From positions 124,001 to 188,000 of the forward strand of contig CAZQCG010000001.1 in the NCBI GenBank assembly GCA_964592425.1: a stretch of DNA of 64,000 nt, in the 5' to 3' direction. The translations under genes were made by a program, and so were the position numbers. The DNA is from Viridilinea sp964592425 (lineage in GTDB: Bacteria > Chloroflexota > Chloroflexia > Chloroflexales > Chloroflexaceae). Shown here piece by piece: positions 57,235 to 64,000 of this stretch. Every line of letters begins with the position of its first letter. Positions within the stretch are counted from its first letter, which is position 1. The notes beneath the pieces were generated by a model that searched no databases, was not told the origin of the DNA, and was given only the letters and a program-made list of their open reading frames with translations.

Positions 57235-58215
57235 CTACCCTGCATCACGCGGGTCAAGGGCATCACGCAGGCCGTCGCCGAGAAAGGTAAAGGCCAGCAC
57301 GAGGGAGGAGATCATCAGGACCGGGAAGAGCAGCATCCATGGGCCTGAGCTGAGGTTGTTGAAGCCCTCGGTCATCATCTGACCGAGACTGGTGGGGAAG
57401 GGGTTGTTCGGGTCAACCGAAGGACGCATGCCTACGCCAAGGAACGTAAGGATGGCTTCGGAGAGGATCAGGCCGGGGATGCTGAAGGAGATAGCCACGA
57501 TAATCGGGGCAAGGGTATTGGGCAGGATGTGACGCCTAAGGATAGTTGCGGTGGGTACGCCAAGCGCCCGAGCCGCCTCGACAAACTCTTTCTCTTTCAG
57601 CGAGAGCACCTGGCCACGCACCAGGCGCGCCAGTCCGGTCCAACTGACCACAGCCAGCGCAGTGAAGATCAGCAAGAGGCCGTTGAAGGCTTTGCCGAAG
57701 AGCGTTTCGCGGAAGGCCACAGTGAGGGTAATAATAAAGAGCAGGTCAGGGAAAGAGGCGACAATCTCGGTGAAACGCATCAGCAGGTTATCAACCCAGC
57801 CGCCGCGAAAGCCGGAGACGAGGCCAATCGTTGCGCCCAGAGCAACGATGATGAACTGGGGCACAACGCCAACGATCAGCGAAACACGGGTGGCGTAGAT
57901 CAGCCGTGAAAGGATATCACGTCCATTGGTGTCCGTGCCAAGGATGTTTTCAGGGTTCGGCTGGTTGCGCGGATTGTCGGTGACCCAGATCGGTGGGCGC
58001 AGACTGTTGCGGGCCGTCTGCTCAACCGGGCTTTTGGGGGCCAGTAAGGGGGCAAAGATCGCCACCAGGATATATATGAAGACGACCGCGGTGCCAACCA
58101 CGGCGGCACGGTTGCGCAACAGGCGGCGCAGGGCGTCACCCCAGAGACTCCGCGGCTTGGTGGTGGTCAGGTCAAGGCTGTCGGTCGAGCCAGCGCTGCG
58201 CACACTCGTCGCCAT
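57235..58215 (-). CDS. Oligopeptide ABC transporter permease (OppC/DppC type)
   Basis: 326 residues. Seen: RRLLRNRAAVVGTAVVFIYI at the N-terminus, ILGTDTNGRDILSRLIYATR (the OppC signature), FRGGWVDNLLMRFTEIVASF, EFVEAARALGVPTATILRRH (EAA loop contacting the ATPase) and GLILSEAILTFLGVGM. Six helices in total. It forms a peptide importer channel with OppB. It ends the visible group without OppD or OppF ATPase genes; a gap of 212 bases and the GGDEF-like gene follow. Confidence 0.95.
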   Translation of the reverse strand: MATSVRSAGSTDSLDLTTTKPRSLWGDALRRLLRNRAAVVGTAVVFIYILVAIFAPLLAPKSPVEQTARNSLRPPIWVTDNPRNQPNPENILGTDTNGRDILSRLIYATRVSLIVGVVPQFIIVALGATIGLVSGFRGGWVDNLLMRFTEIVASFPDLLFIITLTVAFRETLFGKAFNGLLLIFTALAVVSWTGLARLVRGQVLSLKEKEFVEAARALGVPTATILRRHILPNTLAPIIVAISFSIPGLILSEAILTFLGVGMRPSVDPNNPFPTSLGQMMTEGFNNLSSGPWMLLFPVLMISSLVLAFTFLGDGLRDALDPRDAG

Positions 58216-58263
58216 AGGGGCCTCGTTAGCGTAAAGAAGCGTAAGAACAGGCGCATCATGCGC

Positions 58264-59268
58264 TTATTGATAGCTGATCCGTGGATCAACCACACCATAG
58301 GCAATATCAACGATCAGGTTGGCAACGCCCAGAAAGAAGACAAAGATCAGCGCGCCTGCCATGATCATCGAATAATCGCGTTTGCCAATTGCTTCCACGA
58401 GCAATTCGCCCATACCAGGCACCTGGAAGATGATCTCGGTGTAGAGGGTGCCGGTGATCAGGCCAGCGGCGAGCGGCCCCATAATCGTAATCACGGGCAG
58501 CATGGCATTTTTGAGCATATGACGCCAGATGACCACCTGATTACCAAGCCCTTTGGCCCGCGCCGTGCGCACATAGTCCTGGCGCTTTACCTCAAGCACG
58601 CTCGAACGGGTCAGGCGGGTGATGAAGCCGAGGGAAGTTGAACCGAGGGCAATCGTGGGCAGTACCCAGGGTTTGATCGGATCATCCCAATCGGGAATCA
58701 CCGTAAACCAGCCCAGGCCGGTCGCAAAGATCAGTACGAGCAGAAAGCCGACGATCAGGGTCGAGAGGGAGACAAAAAAGGTTGCCCCGAGCAGCACGCT
58801 ATAGTCGATCCAGGTATTCTGGCGCAGGGCGGCGAGCACACCGAGCGGCACCCCGATCAGTACCGCGAAGATCAGGGCCTGCAGACCCAGGCGCGCCGAG
58901 TAGTAGAAGCGGCTCGGCTTACCCGAACGCTCACCGAAGAGCTCTTGCTGGACCGTGCGCGCCCCGCGCGAAGCATAGGTTGGGCCAAAATTGCCACCGA
59001 TTGCGCCCCAGACGATCACCTGTTCACCCGTGCGCGGGTCGGTGGTGAGGTCGAAGAACATGTAGCGCGTGAACTGGCGCCAGAAGGGCAGATCCATGCC
59101 GAACTTCTCGCGCAGGATGGCCTCCACCCGCGGCGACATCTGGCGCCGGTTGGGATCGGTATCAAAGGGACCTCCAGGCGTCAACTTGGCGACGGTGAAG
59201 GTCATCAACCCGACGATCAGCAACACGGGGATCTGCCAGAGAATACGACGCAGGATGTAGGCGCTCAT
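58264..59268 (-). CDS. Oligopeptide ABC transporter permease (OppB/DppB type)
   Basis: 334 residues from ATG 59268. Seen: LRRILWQIPVLLIVGLMTFT, LTPGGPFD, LREKFGMDLPFWRQFTRYMF, QALIFAVLIGVPLGVLAALR, DYVRTARAKGLGNQVVIWRH (EAA loop) and the end motif DIAYGVVDPRI. An insertion between helices 1 and 2 of about 50 residues (VIWGAIGGNFGPTYASRGA) is longer than in short DppB. It pairs with the OppC gene 48 bases downstream. Confidence 0.95.
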   Translation of the reverse strand: MSAYILRRILWQIPVLLIVGLMTFTVAKLTPGGPFDTDPNRRQMSPRVEAILREKFGMDLPFWRQFTRYMFFDLTTDPRTGEQVIVWGAIGGNFGPTYASRGARTVQQELFGERSGKPSRFYYSARLGLQALIFAVLIGVPLGVLAALRQNTWIDYSVLLGATFFVSLSTLIVGFLLVLIFATGLGWFTVIPDWDDPIKPWVLPTIALGSTSLGFITRLTRSSVLEVKRQDYVRTARAKGLGNQVVIWRHMLKNAMLPVITIMGPLAAGLITGTLYTEIIFQVPGMGELLVEAIGKRDYSMIMAGALIFVFFLGVANLIVDIAYGVVDPRISYQ

Positions 59269-59305
59269 AAGCAAACCTTGTTGATCGTATCAATAAAAGA
59301 TATTG

Positions 59306-59328
59306 CGGAGGGGCCACAGGCCCCTCCG
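59306..59328 (-). terminator. Hairpin 2 between oppA and oppB
   Basis: Perfect 10-bp stem CGGAGGGGCC / GGCCCCTCCG with loop ACA; no U tract. Lies 38 bases upstream of oppB. Probably protects the oppA message or reduces read-through. Confidence 0.55.
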
Positions 59329-59360
59329 TGCCTCCCTGCAGGAGAAAGCTACTGGTTGTT

Positions 59361-59385
59361 ACCGAGGGGTCTGTGGCCCCTCGGT
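59361..59385 (-). terminator. Hairpin 1 after oppA
   Basis: Perfect 9-bp stem ACCGAGGGG / CCCCTCGGT with a 7-base loop, 23 bases after the oppA stop. Related in sequence to hairpin 2 (59306-59328), both sharing GAGGGG...CCCCTC. Confidence 0.6.
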
Positions 59386-59408
59386 AGCGCTTTACGATAG
59401 GGTAGTAA

Positions 59409-61214
59409 CTACGGCTGCACGTCTAGATTGACCAGGTTGAAGAAGCCGGGCCAGTAGTCGATCGCCACCACGGTATCATCGCTGACACCCTGGACGTAGG
59501 GCTTGACCAGTTCAGGGCCGCCGTCGTTGCGGGTGAAGGTGACCGGGGCGTCCTCGATCAGGATCTTTTCGGCCTCGGCGTAGAGCTCGAAGCGCTTGGT
59601 AGCATCCTGCTCGACATCGGCCTGGGCAATCAGGGCATCGAAGTCAGGGTTGGAGTAGCCGACGCGCGTGCTGAGCAGACCATTGGTCTGGAAGAGCGAA
59701 ACCCAGTTCTGCGGATCGGGATAGTCGGCGCACCAGCCGAGGGAGAAGAACTGGGGCGGATTTTCCTTGGTCAGGGCGGTGTAGGCGGTCGGGTCAATCG
59801 GATCGAGCACGGCATCAAGGCCCAGGTTGGTCTTGAGCTGGCCAGCGATCCACTCGAAGCGGGCATTGTTGCGCGCACTGGCCGAGTAGGTCAGCTTGAT
59901 CTCGGGGAGGGCCTCGATGCTGCCATAGCTCGACTCGGCGATGGCCGCCTTAGCTGCCTCGGCGTCGAAGGGCCAGAGCTTGAGATCAGCCTGGTGGCCG
60001 GGGAAGCCGGGCGGGATGAAGCTGTAGGCCACGCTGCCGAGGCCACCGAAGATGTCGCGGTTCCAGGCTTCGCGGTCGAAGGCCTGGGCAAAGGCCTGGC
60101 GCACCTTGATATCCTCGAAGGGAGCCTTCGCGGTATTGAAGCCGAAGTAGAAGGTGCATGAGCCGGGCAGGTTGACAATCTCCTCGCTCAGCACCGGGTC
60201 AGACTCAACCGCAGAGAGATCCTCGGGCGCGATACCAAGCATATCAAGCTCACCGTTCTGGTAAGCCTGGAAGGCCACCTGGCTCTCGGTGATCATGTAG
60301 TACTCAACCCGCTTGAGCTTGACCGGGCCGAGCGGGCCATTATAGTTGGGGTTGGGCTCCCAGGTCGCCTTATTGCCATGGTCCCACTCGGTCAGGATGA
60401 AGGGGCCGTTGCCGATATAGTTCTCGGCATCGTACCACCAGTCGGGGCCGATCGCGGCGTCCTCTTCACGCACGGGGGCACCGATCCAGAGCGCGGCAAT
60501 GGAGAGGAAATAGGGTGCAGGGTTAGTCAGTTCGATCTCGAGGGTCGTATCGTCGATGGCCTTAACGCCATAGTCGGCCTCAAGGGCTTCGAGGTCAAGT
60601 TCCATCGTCTCGGTCATGGTCAGGCCCTGGCAGGCAGCGGCGGACCACTCGCTGTAGCCTTTAATGATGCCACAGGGCAGGGACTGGTACTGACCAGCAG
60701 TTTCAGGGTTGGCCAGGCGCTTCCAGGCATACTCGAAGTTCTTGGCCGTGAGGGGGCTGCCGTCGGAGTAGGTGCTATCGGGACGGATCTTGAAGGTGTA
60801 CTTCAGACCGTCAGCGGAAGCCTCAACACTTTCGGCGGCGGCAGGGATGGGCTTCATATCCTGATCGAAGGTCATCAGGGCCTGGTAGGCCATCATGATG
60901 AACTGGATCTCGCCAACGAAGCTGGCCTGCTGGGGATCAACATTGTCGGGCTCTGAACCCGTATTGATCCGCAATACGCCAGCCTCGGCGGTGCCGGTGT
61001 CGGCAACCGGTGGTGGCTCGGCGGTGGGCTGCTCGGTCGGGGCAGCCGTGGGCTGCTCGGCCGGCGGGGCGGTGGGCTGCTCGGCCGGGGCCGTAGTGGC
61101 CGCAGTGGTCGGCTGAGCAGCGGGGGTGCCGCCGCCGCAGGCGGCGAGGATGGGGATGAGTAGCGCAAAGAGCAGGGCGGTTGCGGCCATGCTGCGCCAG
61201 TTGGTAATACGCAT
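59409..61214 (-). CDS. Oligopeptide-binding lipoprotein (OppA/DppA, SBP family 5)
   Basis: 601 residues from ATG 61214 (AAGGAG eight bases upstream). Seen: lipoprotein signal LFALLIPILAACGGG (lipid Cys about 26), a linker with repeated EQPTA units, then SBP_5 features: TGSEPDNVDPQQASFVGE, YTFKIRPDSTYSDGSPLTAK, FEYAWKRLANPETAG, GNGPFILTEWDHGNKATWEP, NPNYNGPLGPVKLKRVEYYM and VRQAFAQAFDREAWNRDIFG. It captures peptides outside the cell for OppBC. Two GC-rich hairpins separate it from oppB, as usual for a binding protein needed in excess. Confidence 0.95.
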   Translation of the reverse strand: MRITNWRSMAATALLFALLIPILAACGGGTPAAQPTTAATTAPAEQPTAPPAEQPTAAPTEQPTAEPPPVADTGTAEAGVLRINTGSEPDNVDPQQASFVGEIQFIMMAYQALMTFDQDMKPIPAAAESVEASADGLKYTFKIRPDSTYSDGSPLTAKNFEYAWKRLANPETAGQYQSLPCGIIKGYSEWSAAACQGLTMTETMELDLEALEADYGVKAIDDTTLEIELTNPAPYFLSIAALWIGAPVREEDAAIGPDWWYDAENYIGNGPFILTEWDHGNKATWEPNPNYNGPLGPVKLKRVEYYMITESQVAFQAYQNGELDMLGIAPEDLSAVESDPVLSEEIVNLPGSCTFYFGFNTAKAPFEDIKVRQAFAQAFDREAWNRDIFGGLGSVAYSFIPPGFPGHQADLKLWPFDAEAAKAAIAESSYGSIEALPEIKLTYSASARNNARFEWIAGQLKTNLGLDAVLDPIDPTAYTALTKENPPQFFSLGWCADYPDPQNWVSLFQTNGLLSTRVGYSNPDFDALIAQADVEQDATKRFELYAEAEKILIEDAPVTFTRNDGGPELVKPYVQGVSDDTVVAIDYWPGFFNLVNLDVQP

Positions 61215-61664
61215 CGGGTGCTCTCCTTGAGCGTAGAATCTGTGATTCAGGTTGTGCACGGGCGAGAAGACTGAACGACGAACAGAAGACCGGCCTGGGT
61301 GTCAGCTAGAATCGATAGGCAACCTCCTTCGAAGATCCGTGGGGAATGCGGGGAGATGCGAGATTGCAGCCCGCGCTGCACGAACACCATGGGAAGCCCA
61401 TGCCCCTTCGCAAACACTCCCTGTGAATTTTCGGCCATCCAGAGAAGCTGCATAGCCGTACTGGCATATGCAGCTATGCAGAGGGCACAACAGTGTGCAC
61501 GCTGGTGATGATACACCATTGAAGGTGGGAGGAAATCCGAGCGACGAGTGGATTTTTTCGGTAGCACGGTTGAGGAATGCTACCATGGGGATGTTGCGAC
61601 TGTCAAGGTGAGACAAGGATTTAGAAGCAATATTTTACAAATAAGGATGGAAGCATGGCTGAGA
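61215..61664. other. Region upstream of oppA: hairpins, no gene
   Basis: About 450 bases. It contains a 9-bp hairpin AGCTGCATA/TATGCAGCT (61446-61454 with 61467-61475) and GGTAGC/GCTACC (61560-61565 with 61579-61584). A TATCAT on the minus strand near 61510 could be the oppA -10, but no convincing -35 is present. Reading frames here have no ribosome sites or family resemblance. Confidence 0.4.
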
Positions 61665-61735
61665 AAACCTGTCAGGTGCGGCCACGGAATGCATCAGAAT
61701 GAGAACGATCATGGCTGGCCGCACCTGACAGGTTT
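61665..61735. repeat. 20-bp perfect inverted repeat
   Basis: Arms AAACCTGTCAGGTGCGGCCA (61665-61684) and its exact complement (61716-61735) flank a 31-base centre. Each arm contains the smaller palindrome ACCTGTCAGGT. It could be a large hairpin terminator for the GNAT transcript (T-rich bases follow in one direction), or a small mobile-element relic. No other copy noticed in the window. Confidence 0.75.
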
Positions 61736-61736
61736 C

Positions 61737-61877
61737 TTATTTGAAAGGTATTGGATTTAGAAGAGTAGGAAATAGAAAATAGCCCGGGCGCATCAGGACG
61801 CGGTCGGTGACATCGAACTGTAACGTAGCGGGTTCACCCTTGGGGTAACCCACAAGCCTGAGAGCGAGAGCAGTCAC
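61737..61877 (-). CDS. Possible 46-residue ORF coupled to the GNAT gene
   Basis: GTG at 61877 overlaps the acetyltransferase stop as GTGA, and the frame runs to TAA at 61737, abutting the inverted repeat. The product includes GYPKGEPATLQFDVTDRVLM, which looks protein-like, but the last third is less convincing and no ribosome site is seen. It may be a real small gene, the remnant of a longer one, or chance. Confidence 0.25.
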   Translation of the reverse strand: MTALALRLVGYPKGEPATLQFDVTDRVLMRPGYFLFPTLLNPIPFK

Positions 61878-62605
61878 AGGTCGCCAGCGGACTGACGGAG
61901 GGCTGCGGTGAGCGCCGAGAGGCGTTCGTGCTGCTGACCGGCGGCGTCGAAGTTGCCTGGGGCGAGCCAGCGCTGGAAGGCGGCGGCCAGGGCTGGCCAC
62001 TCACGGTCGATCACGGCGTACCATGCGGTGTCGCGGTTGCGGCCTTTGACGACGGTGGCCTGACGGAAGAGGCCCTCGTAGGTGAGGCCGAGTCGCAGGG
62101 CGGCCGCCCGTGACGGGGCGTTGAGGGCATTGCATTTCCACTCGCAGCGCCGGTAGCCGAGGCTGAAGGCCTGGGCAAAGAGTAGCATCAGCGCCTCGGT
62201 GGCGGCTGGGGTGCGCTGCAGGGCCGGGGCAAAGGCCAGGTGGCCCAACTCGAGGCTGCCAGCCTCGGGTATGATGCGCAGGTAGGCGGCAACGCCCAGG
62301 GCCTGCCCGCTGGCCAGATCGATGATTGCATAAAAGAGGGGGTCTGCGCCAGCAGTAACCTGGGCCATCCAGCTCTGGTAGGCAGCCAGGTCGGCAAAAG
62401 GCCCATAGGGCAGGTAGGTCCACATACGCCCCTCACGGTCAACCTGGTTGGCGGCGTGCAATGAGGCGGCGTGACGGGCCGGGTCAAGCGGTTCCAGCCG
62501 GCAGAAACGCCCGCCAAGGGGTTGGTGTGCCGGGCGCGGTGGTGGTTGCCAGGCGGGGAGCGCGGCCCCAAGTGGCTGGCCGAGGGCGTTCAGGTGTACA
62601 GACAT
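61874..62605 (-). CDS. GNAT acetyltransferase (RimJ/RimL-like)
   Basis: 243 residues. Seen: LEPLDPARHAASLHAANQVD, the WTYLPYGPFADLAAYQSWMA stretch of RimJ/L-type enzymes, AIIDLASGQALGVAAYLRII, LELGHLAFAPALQRTPAATE with the acetyl-CoA-binding area, and RRCEWKCNALNAPSRAAALR, then LGLTYEGLFRQATVVKGRNR. Usually acts on N-terminal residues of proteins or on small amines; target unknown. It starts 23 bases after the histidine kinase gene ends. Confidence 0.9.
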   Translation of the reverse strand: MSVHLNALGQPLGAALPAWQPPPRPAHQPLGGRFCRLEPLDPARHAASLHAANQVDREGRMWTYLPYGPFADLAAYQSWMAQVTAGADPLFYAIIDLASGQALGVAAYLRIIPEAGSLELGHLAFAPALQRTPAATEALMLLFAQAFSLGYRRCEWKCNALNAPSRAAALRLGLTYEGLFRQATVVKGRNRDTAWYAVIDREWPALAAAFQRWLAPGNFDAAGQQHERLSALTAALRQSAGDL

Positions 62606-62628
62606 GGCTCTGGTGAACTCCAGACAAC

Positions 62629-64000
62629 TCAGTGCGACAGGCCCTCTGCAACAGGCAGGGTAAACCAGAAGCGCGTGCCTTGCATAGGAAGGCTGCTCAC
62701 ACCTATCGTACCACCATGCAGCCGCACAAGCTGGCTGGTGATCGCCAGGCCCAGGCCGGTTCCGCCAGCCTCCCGCGCCCGGCCACGGTCGGCACGGTAG
62801 AAGCGCTCGAAGAGGTGGGGCAGCGCTTCGGCAGCAATGCCCTCGCCGGTGTCAACGACCTCGAAGCGCAGCACGCCTGGCGCACTGGCCTCAAGGCGCG
62901 CTGCACGCAGAGTAATGCTACCACCAGAGGGAGTATGGCGTAGGGCGTTGCTGATCAGGTTGTGCAAGATCTGGCCAAGACGATCGGGGTCGGCCAGGGC
63001 GGCAGGCAGATCTGGGGGTGCCTCGACGCTAAGGGCGACACCCTGGGCGGCGGCAAAATCGGCAAAGAGGGCCACCTCACGCTCTAGCAAAGGCACCACG
63101 GCAAGGGCCTGAGGGCGCAGTGCGAGCCGGCCCGCCTCGGCCAGCGAGAGCTCGCGCAGGTCATCGACGAGCCGACGCAGGCCCTGACCGGCCTCGTAGA
63201 TGAGCGCCACTTCCTCTTTCGTGAGCGGATAGACATCGTCGAGCATGGCCCGCAGGTTGCCTTGCAACACGGTAAGCGGGGTGCGCAACTCATGGGCAAT
63301 GTCGGCAACCATGTTGCGGCGCTCGGCTTCACCACGCTCGATGGCGCTGGCCATCTCATTGAAGGCCGTAGCGACGGTCTGCACCTCTGCCGGGCCGCTG
63401 ATCGGCACCCGTTCGGTGAGCTGGCCGGCAGCGATGCGGCGGGCACCCGCCGCCAGATGGGCCAGGGGAGCCGCAAGGCTACGGGCGATCAGCAGGCCGA
63501 GGGCCAGGCCGAGCACACCAGCCAGCCAGCCGGTGATCCAGAGCACCTGGTTGAGCGTATCAAGAAAGCGCTGGGCGGCCAATGGTAGCGCTGCGCCCCG
63601 CGCAGGCAAGACCAGCAGGTAGCCTACCGGCTGGTCTTGGAACAGAATGGGGATGGCGTCAGCCTGCTCACGCGCACTCAGCATCGACCCGGCGACCAGC
63701 TCAGCCGGGTCGGCCAGCACCTGCCCATCGTGATCGGCGAGGACGAGGCTGGTACCCATGGTGGCCCCAAGGCCCCGGCCCTGGCCCTGACCCTGGCCCT
63801 GACCCTGGCCGTGAGTGACGGTAAGCAGAGGCTCGGCCCCGGCCAGTGAGCCATAGGTTGCATAGTGCGCCGCCAGGTCGGCAACTATGCCACTCTCAAG
63901 CACCTGGTTCTGGGCAACATAGCCACGAAAGGTCGTGCCGGCCAGATAATTGACAAGCAGACCAACGGTTAGCGTGCTGACCAGTACGACCAGGGCAAAG
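62629..64000 (-). CDS. HAMP-domain sensor histidine kinase (truncated by window edge)
   Basis: The frame stays open to the right edge, so the first residues are missing (about 456 visible). Seen: the end of a first membrane helix (FALVVLVSTLTVGLLVNYLA), an extracytoplasmic part with a (Gly-Gln)5 stretch, a second helix (WITGWLAGVLGLALGLLIA), HAMP, the H box MVADIAHELRTPLTVLQGNL with the phosphorylated His, N box LGQILHNLISNALRHTPSGG, G1 VDTGEGIA, and G2 GGTGLGLAITSQLVRLHGG. It should phosphorylate a response regulator encoded off the window. It resembles BaeS-type kinases. Confidence 0.93.
   Translation of the reverse strand, partial: FALVVLVSTLTVGLLVNYLAGTTFRGYVAQNQVLESGIVADLAAHYATYGSLAGAEPLLTVTHGQGQGQGQGQGRGLGATMGTSLVLADHDGQVLADPAELVAGSMLSAREQADAIPILFQDQPVGYLLVLPARGAALPLAAQRFLDTLNQVLWITGWLAGVLGLALGLLIARSLAAPLAHLAAGARRIAAGQLTERVPISGPAEVQTVATAFNEMASAIERGEAERRNMVADIAHELRTPLTVLQGNLRAMLDDVYPLTKEEVALIYEAGQGLRRLVDDLRELSLAEAGRLALRPQALAVVPLLEREVALFADFAAAQGVALSVEAPPDLPAALADPDRLGQILHNLISNALRHTPSGGSITLRAARLEASAPGVLRFEVVDTGEGIAAEALPHLFERFYRADRGRAREAGGTGLGLAITSQLVRLHGGTIGVSSLPMQGTRFWFTLPVAEGLSH
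63781..63810 (-). repeat. Short tandem repeat encoding (Gly-Gln)5
   Basis: Thirty bases alternating GGC/GGT with CAG codons, in the sensor loop of the histidine kinase. A site for repeat-number change by replication slippage. Confidence 0.8.

Noticed and set aside
1..64000. tRNA, rRNA, tmRNA or other stable RNA genes
   Set aside because: Intergenic stretches were scanned for T-loop GTTCGANNC contexts and cloverleaf stems; none was convincing.

Overview
The window (64 kb, G+C-rich, with two 100-N scaffold gaps at 8138-8237 and 8358-8457) reads as a chromosomal contig of a member of the Chloroflexota, most likely a filamentous Chloroflexales-type bacterium. This is inferred from overall gene content and protein style; no rRNA or tRNA gene was found to confirm it. 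Gene density is high, many genes are coupled by ATGA, GTGA, TTGA or TGATG overlaps, and GTG/TTG starts are common.

Layout. 1-5503 (minus): a possible operon of a 45-residue membrane peptide, a large exported membrane protein, an ABC ATPase without a visible permease, and two xanthine-dehydrogenase-family subunits (FAD/2Fe-2S fusion, then the molybdopterin subunit cut by the window edge). 5647-14650 (plus): a promoter and a leader with a terminator-like hairpin, then nusA-ylxR-infB-rbfA-methyltransferase-nrnA-truB (no rimP), then a zincin with its own promoter. infB carries a long Gly-rich repeat that broke the assembly. 14756-25386: serC, a partner-switching module (SpoIIE-type phosphatase, kinase-STAS fusion, STAS protein), a HEAT-repeat protein, a small membrane protein, a PP2C phosphatase, an MFS exporter and a cysteine-desulfurase-like enzyme. 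25651-31851: a small membrane protein, glnA with a long structured leader, rplS with a structured leader, a methyltransferase, rnhB, murJ and rpsT. 31902-38602 (minus): livKHMGF, whose binding protein is a tandem duplication with a 632-bp identical block.

38971-45344: a membrane-anchored protein on the plus strand, then on the minus strand a compact operon with its own promoter: PqqD-like protein, HprK-like kinase, S26-type peptidase, a previously hidden 33-codon precursor-like peptide, ABC ATPase, ABC permease, nucleotidyltransferase and the PLP protein YggS. It has the parts of a RiPP-like pathway (leader binding, modification, cleavage, export) but no radical-SAM, lasso-cyclase or cyclodehydratase gene. 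This is the strongest candidate for an undescribed system here.

45345-57022 (minus): a Wzx/Wzy-type exopolysaccharide cluster with a degenerate GGDEF protein, initiating sugar transferase, Wzc-like chain-length/ATPase protein, flippase, three glycosyltransferases, a secreted polysaccharide-lyase-like lipoprotein and an O-antigen-ligase-type polymerase. 57235-61214 (minus): an oligopeptide ABC importer (binding protein, two permeases) without ATPase genes. 61215-64000: inverted repeats, a possible 46-residue ORF, a GNAT acetyltransferase and a HAMP histidine kinase that runs off the window.
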